Origin: an uncultured Kordia sp.
Lineage (GTDB): Bacteria > Bacteroidota > Bacteroidia > Flavobacteriales > Flavobacteriaceae
Assembly (NCBI GenBank): GCA_913054565.1
Contig: CAJXHW010000153.1
Coordinates: 1-5,162 of the forward strand
Direction: 5' to 3'
Length of the DNA: 5,162 nt
Shown here: piece after piece, positions 1 to 5,162 of the stretch
How positions within the stretch are numbered: the first letter of the stretch is position 1
Layout of the letters: each line of letters begins with the position of its first letter
Notes under the pieces: generated by a model
Told to the model about the DNA's origin: nothing
The model's input: only the letters and a program-made list of their open reading frames with translations
The model's database searches: none
Translations under genes and position numbers: made by a program

Positions 1-75
1 ATTCACCCTCTTTTTTTAATGCTATATTGTGTATTAAAATTTTCCAAAATTTAAATCTACACAAAAAATATATCG

Positions 76-83
76 TATGTTTG
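76..83 (+). promoter_or_regulatory. possible Bacteroidota -7 promoter element (TATGTTTG)
   Basis: TATGTTTG matches the Bacteroidota housekeeping sigma -7 consensus TAnnTTTG exactly. Transcription would start near 88-92, about 40 bases before the GTG at 132. No good TTG/TTTG -33 box is visible at the usual 17-21 bp spacing; the nearest candidate is a TTTA at 50-53. A single 8-base match in A+T-rich DNA can arise by chance, so this is tentative. If real, it rules out translation from TTG 27 or TTG 81 on this transcript. The rest of 1-131 shows only a T7 run at 11-17 and A+T-rich sequence. Confidence 0.3.
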
Positions 84-131
84 ACACTCCAAAAACTAAG
101 CCATACTTTTACAAAAATAGAATTTACATTG

Positions 132-2843
132 GTGCATTCAAAAAGCTTACATATACTTTTAGTAACATTTTTAGGGTTGTTTATTAACAATTTTAGTGTT
201 GCACAAGAGATACCCTCTAAAGGTAATGTGATAATCTCTGATTCTATCCCAACAAAAAGACCGGTTATAAACATGCCTAAATCTGCCGAGTTTGAGCAAT
301 TAAACTCTGAAGAAATTGATACAATCAAACCTAAGGACTCTATCATTACTAAAGAAACACTTACAGATGTTGTAAAGTATAAAGCAAAAGAATACATTAA
401 AATTAACCGTAGGAAACAACTCATGTATTTGTATGATACTGCAGAAATAAACTACGGTGATTTAAACATCCAAGCAGGTAAGATAATTATCAATTATGGT
501 AAAAGTGAAATTTATGCTTTTGGTATAAAAGATTCTACAGGATACACACAAGCACCAATATTTACACAAGGTTCAAATGTTGTTGAACCAGACTCAATAC
601 GATATAACTTTAAAACACAAAAAGCGCTTATTTTCAATTCCAGAACAGAACAAACAGGAATGAATTTAAAAGCTGAAGTCACTAAAAAAGAAAATGATTC
701 TGTTTATTACGTAAAAAACCTAATATTAACGACCTCAAAAAACTTAGAAGACCCAGAATACCACATTAAAGTTCGAAAAGCTAAATTGGTGCCTAAAAAG
801 AAAATTGTGAGCGGTGTAGCCAATATGTTTATTTATGGTGTACCAACACCATTAGGAATCCCTTTCGCTTATTTTCCATTAACTGAAGATAGAGCCTCTG
901 GGTTTATCATACCTACTTTTGGAGAAAATAACCAACGAGGATATTTTATTCAAAATGGAGGATACTATTTTGCTGTAAGTGATTATTTTGACTTAACAGT
1001 TTTAGGTGACTTTTACACCAATGGAAGTTATGGATACAACATAAGTAGTGATTATAAAGTTAATTATAAATTTAACGGACGCTTTGGTTACCGACAAGAA
1101 AATTTAATTAACAGCGAACGAGGTTTTCCAGATTACAGTAAAACAAATATCTACAACTTACAATGGTCACACAGTCAAGATGCAAAATCAAATCCTAACT
1201 CCCGATTTTCGGCAAGTGTAAATTTAGGAAGTAGCTCATACTATACGCAATCTACAAACCAATATAACGCAAACAACAACTTAGTAAACACGTTGAGTTC
1301 ATCTATATCTTACAATAAAACGTTTCAAGGGAAATATGGTGGAAACATTTCAGCAACAGCAACACATTCACAAAACACAAACACCCAACAAATAAACATG
1401 ACACTTCCTAATTTACAAGGAAGTTTTAACAGAATATACCCTTTTGAACCAAAAGTTGGAAGTAAAAAAGGAATTATAGAAAACATTAACTTACAGTATT
1501 CATTTGCTGCTGAAAATAGAATTACAACTACAGATGAATTTTTCTTTAAAAAAGAAATGTTTGATGATGCTAAAATGGGAATTAGACACTCTATACCTTT
1601 AAGTACAAATTTTAAAGTATTAAAATACTTCAGTTTATCAGCAGGAGCACAATACAATGAAATTTGGAATTTTGAAAAAGTAAACAAGTATTTTGATAAT
1701 ACAACACAAGAGGTTATTACAGAGATAGACAAAGGTTTTGCTACTTACAGAACTTATAATTTTTCATCAAGTATAGGAACAACTCTATATGGTATGTACA
1801 ATTTTGACAAAGCTGAAACAGGTAAAAAAATCCAAGCTATACGCCATGTTGTTAGACCAAATATTGGCTACAATATTAACCCTTCATTTGACCGTTACTA
1901 TGAAAGTTATAAAAAAAATGTAATTACAGCAAGCGGTACAACTTATGAAGATATTGAATACAGTCCGTTTGAAAACTCAATTTACGGTTCACCAGGTAAA
2001 ACATATTCTAGCTCAATTGGTTTTGGTATAGGAAATTCTATAGAAGCAAAAGTGAGAGATAAAGTAACAGACTCTACGGAAGTTACATATAGGAAAGTTA
2101 GTATTTTAAACAATTTAAATTTCTCAAGCTCATATAACTTAGCAGGAGACTCTTTAAAAATAAGCCCCATAAGTGTTTCAGGAGGAACGCAATTAGCTAA
2201 AAACAAGTTAAATATTAACTTTAACATGTCATTAGACCCTTATGCTTTAGACAATAACAACCGTAGAATTGATAAGTTTAATATTGATAATAATGGGAGT
2301 TTATTTCGATTAACAAATGCAAACCTTACTTTAAACTACTCATTTTCAAGCAAAGATTTTGAAAAAGGCAAATCTGATAATACAACTAAAAACTCAACAA
2401 CTTTTAACAGTACTGAAGACCTTCTAGGCATTACAAATGACTTAAGCAAATCAAGCTTTGATGATAATGAAGATGATAAACAAAAAGATGTCAAGCTTTA
2501 CAATTACAAAATGCCTTGGAGTTTACGTTTGGCCTATTCTGTAGCTTACAATAATTTTACTCGTCAGAATGAAATTTCAAGCAATTCATTAATGTTTTCT
2601 GGAGATGTAGAACTATCACCACGCTGGAACATTGGAGTTTCTTCAGGTTATGATATTAAAAATAAAGGATTTACACACACAAACCTACGTTTTGAGCGTG
2701 ATTTATTAAGTTGGAAAATGAATTTTAATTGGGTGCCATTTAGTGTTAATAAGTCATGGTTTTTCTTTATTGGAATTAAATCATCTGTATTAAGTGATAT
2801 CAAGTGGGACAAACAACGTCAACGCGACAAACTAATTAACTAA
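132..2843 (+). CDS. lptD: LptD-like LPS assembly outer-membrane protein
   Basis: Outer-membrane beta-barrel that receives lipopolysaccharide from the periplasmic Lpt bridge and inserts it into the outer leaflet. I use GTG at 132 as start (903 residues) because it gives a clean signal peptide: a short n-region HSKS, a hydrophobic core at residues 7-18, and an SVA|Q cleavage site after residue 24. The frame has no ATG before residue 48, which lies beyond the signal peptide; TTG at 27, 81 or 129 are alternatives, and the frame is open to the left edge. Residues about 80-235 are the OstA/LptA-like periplasmic domain (e.g. EINYGDLNIQAGKIIINYGK). From about 236 (GVPTPLGIPFAYFPL) to the end, alternating aromatic/polar strands form the barrel. 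A Ser/Thr/Asn-rich then acidic stretch (744-788, with DDNEDDKQKD) is probably a long loop. The barrel ends at SWFFFIGIKSS, followed by a charged tail. The mature protein has no cysteine. Family assignment is by recognition of the Bacteroidota LptD type; only the start is in real doubt. Confidence 0.9.
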   Translation: MHSKSLHILLVTFLGLFINNFSVAQEIPSKGNVIISDSIPTKRPVINMPKSAEFEQLNSEEIDTIKPKDSIITKETLTDVVKYKAKEYIKINRRKQLMYLYDTAEINYGDLNIQAGKIIINYGKSEIYAFGIKDSTGYTQAPIFTQGSNVVEPDSIRYNFKTQKALIFNSRTEQTGMNLKAEVTKKENDSVYYVKNLILTTSKNLEDPEYHIKVRKAKLVPKKKIVSGVANMFIYGVPTPLGIPFAYFPLTEDRASGFIIPTFGENNQRGYFIQNGGYYFAVSDYFDLTVLGDFYTNGSYGYNISSDYKVNYKFNGRFGYRQENLINSERGFPDYSKTNIYNLQWSHSQDAKSNPNSRFSASVNLGSSSYYTQSTNQYNANNNLVNTLSSSISYNKTFQGKYGGNISATATHSQNTNTQQINMTLPNLQGSFNRIYPFEPKVGSKKGIIENINLQYSFAAENRITTTDEFFFKKEMFDDAKMGIRHSIPLSTNFKVLKYFSLSAGAQYNEIWNFEKVNKYFDNTTQEVITEIDKGFATYRTYNFSSSIGTTLYGMYNFDKAETGKKIQAIRHVVRPNIGYNINPSFDRYYESYKKNVITASGTTYEDIEYSPFENSIYGSPGKTYSSSIGFGIGNSIEAKVRDKVTDSTEVTYRKVSILNNLNFSSSYNLAGDSLKISPISVSGGTQLAKNKLNINFNMSLDPYALDNNNRRIDKFNIDNNGSLFRLTNANLTLNYSFSSKDFEKGKSDNTTKNSTTFNSTEDLLGITNDLSKSSFDDNEDDKQKDVKLYNYKMPWSLRLAYSVAYNNFTRQNEISSNSLMFSGDVELSPRWNIGVSSGYDIKNKGFTHTNLRFERDLLSWKMNFNWVPFSVNKSWFFFIGIKSSVLSDIKWDKQRQRDKLIN

Positions 2844-2848
2844 TTAAC
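2833..2848. repeat. tandem 8-bp duplication across the lptD stop codon
   Basis: Two adjacent perfect copies of TAATTAAC lie at 2833-2840 and 2841-2848. The first encodes the end of LptD and the second supplies its TAA stop. Removing one copy would keep an open frame, adding Phe-Ile and ending at a TAG directly abutting the ridA ATG, so the present 14-bp spacer may have arisen by duplication. That is inference; the repeat itself is seen directly. Confidence 0.6.
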
Positions 2849-2857
2849 TTTATATAG

Positions 2858-3244
2858 ATGACTAAACGAATCATTACAACAACAGATGCTCCTGCTCCAA
2901 TAGGCCCATACAACCAAGCTGTATTAGTAAACGAAACTACGTTGTATACTTCCGGTCAAATAGCTTTAAACCCTAAATCTATGGAACTTGTTTTGGACAA
3001 CATTTCAGCTGAAACCAAACAAGTTATGAATAACATGAAAGCGGTTCTTAAAGCTGCTGATATGAATTTTGATAATGTTGTAAAAACATCTATTTTTATT
3101 TCAGACATGAATAATTTTACTGAAATAAATAAAGTATACGCTACCTATTTTAATGAGGCAACTGCCCCAGCAAGAGAAACTGTAGAGGTAGCATGCTTAC
3201 CAAAAAATGTAAATGTAGAAATTTCTATGACAGCTATTAAATAG
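2858..3244 (+). CDS. ridA: RidA family enamine/imine deaminase
   Basis: Small soluble cytosolic protein of the RidA/YjgF/YER057c/UK114 family. It hydrolyses reactive enamine/imine intermediates such as 2-aminoacrylate, released by PLP enzymes like threonine/serine dehydratase, to the keto acid and ammonia, which protects PLP enzymes from damage. The 128 residues cover the whole family length and align with E. coli RidA from end to end. Visible landmarks are the N-terminal APAPIGPYNQA (Tyr18), TSGQIALNPK (31-40), NMKAVLKAA (59-67), VVKTSIFISDMNNF (74-87), and the signature PARETVEVACLPKNVNVEI (104-122). The last contains the substrate-carboxylate Arg106 and Glu121, equivalent to E. coli Arg105 and Glu120, so an active archetypal RidA rather than an Arg-less Rid subgroup is likely. 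The family forms trimers with active sites between subunits. The ATG at 2858 begins 14 bp after the lptD stop with no Shine-Dalgarno, so the gene is probably co-transcribed with lptD and ends at the shared terminator. Confidence 0.95.
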   Translation: MTKRIITTTDAPAPIGPYNQAVLVNETTLYTSGQIALNPKSMELVLDNISAETKQVMNNMKAVLKAADMNFDNVVKTSIFISDMNNFTEINKVYATYFNEATAPARETVEVACLPKNVNVEISMTAIK

Positions 3245-3259
3245 AGTAATTTTACAATT

Positions 3260-3301
3260 ATAAAAAAAGGGAATTAATGACTATTAATTCCCTTTTTTTA
3301 T
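3260..3301. terminator. bidirectional intrinsic terminator between convergent genes
   Basis: Perfect inverted repeat with 19-bp arms, 3260-3278 and 3283-3301, around the 4-base loop GACT. Each arm holds GGGAATTAAT or its complement. Seven A's (3262-3268) precede the core and seven T's (3293-3299) follow it, so RNA from either strand forms a hairpin with a U tract. It sits 15 bp after the ridA stop and 2 bp after the stop of the - strand kinase, so it can end both converging transcripts. Confidence 0.93.
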
Positions 3302-3303
3302 GA

Positions 3304-4152
3304 TTACCTATTAAGATGGTACGCTACTAAACCATCAATTGGTTTCTGAATAAAATATCCAGTATTTAAACGGAATGATTTTAAAGCACTTTTTAATTCA
3401 TCTTGCAAAAGGTATGCTATACTTCCTACAAAATGTATAGGCAAATCATAAACTCTATCATACTGAGTTATTTGATTTTCAATAAAGTTAGAGAATCCTT
3501 TTTTAATAATTTCTGAACAATACGTTTCGTTTTTATGTTTTATTAAAAACGATGCAAAACTTGCTAAATAGGAATTCGGACTCCCTTTTTTATACAAGTT
3601 TAGCTTAACATCATCAGGGTATAAGTTATAGGCATTCTGAAATTTTTCATGCAACTTTTTGGGCATTTTTTTATAAAAATAATCTTGCAATAAAATCTTT
3701 CCAAAATAGTTCCCTGATGCATCATCCATTAAAATATAGCCTAATGACGGGATTTTTGAAACAAGTTCATCTTTACCATTAAAATAAGAACAATTACTTC
3801 CAGTACCTAGAATACAAACAATACCTGGTTTTCTATCTGATACAGCATATGCCGCAGCATAAATATCTTCTTTAACAACTATAGTTGCTAACTCAAAAAT
3901 TTCCTCTAAAACAGTTGAAAGGATTTTATTTGATGTTTCAGTACCACAACCTGCACCATAAAAATAAATTTGTTTTATATTTTGCACAAACGTCATTACC
4001 TCTACATTTGAAGTGATTGTTTTATACAAATCTGATTCTGAAAACACAGAAGGGTTTAAACCTTTTGTAGTTGTCTTATTAACAATATTTTTATTTGTAT
4101 CAATTAAAACCCAATCAGTTTTTGTTGAACCACTATCAACTATTAAAATCAT
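3304..4152 (-). CDS. BadF/BadG-type sugar kinase, probable N-acetylglucosamine kinase
   Basis: ATP-dependent kinase of the ASKHA (actin/hexokinase/Hsp70) fold, BadF/BadG/BcrA/BcrD ATPase family. The likely reaction is N-acetylglucosamine + ATP to GlcNAc-6-phosphate in the cytosol, serving amino-sugar salvage (nagK-like). In 282 residues the expected motifs appear in order: phosphate-1 loop DSGSTKTDW (6-14), GLNPSVF (31-37), FYGAGCG (64-70), Asp96 in KEDIYAAAYAV as the probable catalytic base, phosphate-2 loop ILGTGSNCSYFNG (114-126), LGYILMDDASGNYFGK (137-152), and the adenosine-site motif HFVGSIAYLLQDEL (240-253). The compact length without an extra domain fits monofunctional sugar kinases, not the activator ATPases of benzoyl-CoA or 2-hydroxyacyl-CoA dehydratases, which also carry Fe-S cysteines not seen here. 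The ATG at 4152 lies 19 bp after the gap stop with no Shine-Dalgarno, indicating one transcript with gap. The family is clear; the exact sugar (GlcNAc, MurNAc or another hexosamine) is inferred. Confidence 0.85.
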   Translation of the reverse strand: MILIVDSGSTKTDWVLIDTNKNIVNKTTTKGLNPSVFSESDLYKTITSNVEVMTFVQNIKQIYFYGAGCGTETSNKILSTVLEEIFELATIVVKEDIYAAAYAVSDRKPGIVCILGTGSNCSYFNGKDELVSKIPSLGYILMDDASGNYFGKILLQDYFYKKMPKKLHEKFQNAYNLYPDDVKLNLYKKGSPNSYLASFASFLIKHKNETYCSEIIKKGFSNFIENQITQYDRVYDLPIHFVGSIAYLLQDELKSALKSFRLNTGYFIQKPIDGLVAYHLNR

Positions 4153-4171
4153 ACTAAATTCTGCATCTATA

Positions 4172-5162
4172 TTAATCTAAACTCGCTGAATACACTGTTA
4201 AATCTACCAATTTATTAGCATATCCATATTCATTGTCATACCATGTTATCAACTTAAAAAAACTACTATTCAACTCTATTGAAGCTGTCGCATCAAAAAT
4301 TGAAGTTCTAGTGTCACTTACAAAATCTTGAGACACTAACGGATCCGTTTCATAACCTAAAATCCCTTTCAATTCATTTAAAGATGCTTTTTCAATAGCT
4401 TTTTTAATAGCATCTAAAGATGTTGCTTTAGATGTTTTAATCGTTAAATCAACTACAGAAACATCTGCGGTTGGAACTCTAAATGCCATACCAGTTAATT
4501 TTCCTTTTAATTCAGGAATAACTTTGGTAACCGCAATTGCTGCACCAGTAGTTGTTGGTATAATATTATTCATTGCCGCACGCCCTCTAGTCCATTTATC
4601 GGATGGTCCATCAACTGTTTTTTGGGTAGACGTTGCTGCATGAACCGTAGTCATTAACCCCTCTTCCAAACCAAAATTATCATGAATTACTTTTGCTAGT
4701 GGCGCTAAACAATTTGTGGTACAAGATGCGTTTGATATTATTTTATCTGACGCTTTAATATTGGTATGGTTTACCCCCATTACAAACATTGGCGCATCTT
4801 TAGATGGCGCAGAAAGTACAACACGCTTAACACCTTTGCCTTTTAGATGTGCACTCGCTTTTTCTTTTGTTGTAAAAAATCCAGTACACTCTAATATGTA
4901 CTCTGCACCAATTTTATGCCATTCAATATTTTCTGGATTTCGCTCGGCAGTGATTCTAATTTCATTACCATTAACAATTAACTTCCCATTAGTAACATTT
5001 ACAGTACCATTAAATCGTCCATGAACCGAGTCATATTTTAATAAATATGCTAAGTAATCTACATCTAATAAATCGTTAATTGCTACAACTTGTACATTGT
5101 CTTTTTCAATTGCTGCTCTAAAAGCTAGTCTTCCTATTCTTCCAAAACCATTTATTCCTATT
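4172..5162 (-). CDS. gap: glyceraldehyde-3-phosphate dehydrogenase, type I (5' end off window)
   Basis: Glycolytic/gluconeogenic enzyme that oxidises glyceraldehyde-3-phosphate to 1,3-bisphosphoglycerate with NAD+ and phosphate; a cytosolic tetramer. 329 residues are present, and alignment with E. coli GapA suggests only about four N-terminal residues lie past the right edge. There is no internal stop: the first in-window ATG (4789) is internal and is not the start. In fragment numbering, the Rossmann loop is GFGRIGR (5-11), followed by AINDLL (27-32) with Asp30 pointing to NAD preference, and KYDSVHGRF. The catalytic Cys147 lies in SNASCTTNC (codon 4723-4721) and its partner His174 in TTVHAAT (codon 4642-4640). 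TGAA is at 205-208, phosphate-binding Arg228 in FRVPT, and WYDNEYGY lies near the end. The S-loop (VDGPSDKWTRGR) is one residue shorter than in E. coli or human GAPDH, and Ile209 and Thr212 replace the usual Lys and Gly after TGAA. It leads into the kinase gene 19 bp downstream. Confidence 0.97.
   Translation of the reverse strand, partial: IGINGFGRIGRLAFRAAIEKDNVQVVAINDLLDVDYLAYLLKYDSVHGRFNGTVNVTNGKLIVNGNEIRITAERNPENIEWHKIGAEYILECTGFFTTKEKASAHLKGKGVKRVVLSAPSKDAPMFVMGVNHTNIKASDKIISNASCTTNCLAPLAKVIHDNFGLEEGLMTTVHAATSTQKTVDGPSDKWTRGRAAMNNIIPTTTGAAIAVTKVIPELKGKLTGMAFRVPTADVSVVDLTIKTSKATSLDAIKKAIEKASLNELKGILGYETDPLVSQDFVSDTRTSIFDATASIELNSSFFKLITWYDNEYGYANKLVDLTVYSASLD

Noticed and set aside
1..60. 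A divergent - strand gene or its promoter at the left edge
   Set aside because: The reverse strand of 1-60 has no ATG and no recognisable coding sequence. The nearest -7-like match (CAAA...TA around 62-70) has the wrong spacing by one base, so nothing can be claimed.
1325..1732. Open frame of 135 codons on the - strand inside lptD
   Set aside because: It lies wholly within the confidently read LptD barrel in the antisense direction. Its peptide shows no recognisable domain, and its hydrophobicity is explained by the complement of Asn/Lys/Thr-rich codons.
1982..2227. Open frame of 81 codons on the - strand inside lptD
   Set aside because: Antisense shadow of the lptD coding sequence, with no recognisable protein features and no promoter-like sequence noted before it.
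4172..4789. Apparent 205-residue truncated GAPDH starting at ATG 4789
   Set aside because: Reading the same frame upstream gives an uninterrupted NAD-binding domain up to the window edge (GFGRIGR, AINDLL, KYDSVHGRF). The gene is intact, and the short form only reflects the real start lying outside the window.
4716..5024. Open frame of 102 codons on the + strand opposite gap
   Set aside because: It overlaps the conserved GAPDH coding sequence on the other strand, which is continuous through the region; it is an antisense shadow.
1..5162. A novel multi-gene system (defence, CRISPR, retron, mobile element)
   Set aside because: All four genes belong to well-known housekeeping families. No spaced repeats, transposase, reverse transcriptase, integrase, tRNA or structured RNA beyond the terminator was seen.

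Overview
The window looks like ordinary chromosome from a Bacteroidota species, most likely a member of the Flavobacteriaceae. The DNA is very A+T-rich and no gene start carries a clear Shine-Dalgarno sequence. The large first gene is the Bacteroidota form of the LPS transport protein LptD, and the other three proteins read as typical flavobacterial housekeeping enzymes.

The layout is two convergent blocks. On the + strand, lptD (start uncertain, stop at 2843) is followed after 14 bp by ridA (2858-3244). On the - strand, gap (GAPDH; it enters from the right edge lacking only about its first four codons, stop at 4172) is followed after 19 bp by a BadF/BadG-type sugar kinase resembling N-acetylglucosamine kinase (4152-3304). 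The two blocks meet at a near-ideal two-way intrinsic terminator (3260-3301), with perfect 19-bp arms around a 4-base loop and an A tract on one side and a T tract on the other. It lies 2 bp past the kinase stop and 15 bp past the ridA stop.

Functionally, LptD is the outer-membrane translocon that inserts LPS or LOS into the outer leaflet. RidA destroys reactive enamine/imine intermediates made by PLP enzymes. GAPDH is the central NAD-linked step of glycolysis, and the kinase probably feeds salvaged amino sugar into the same metabolism. The gap-kinase pairing makes sense as a carbon-metabolism operon. The lptD-ridA pairing has no obvious mechanistic link and is probably simple co-transcription.

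I found no mobile element, CRISPR array, tRNA or rRNA gene, and no sign of a new multi-gene system. The points most worth checking are the lptD start (no ATG is available, the frame is open to the left edge, and a Bacteroidota-type -7 box lies inside the upstream extension), the complete absence of cysteine from mature LptD, and small changes in the GAPDH S-loop and beside its TGAA motif.
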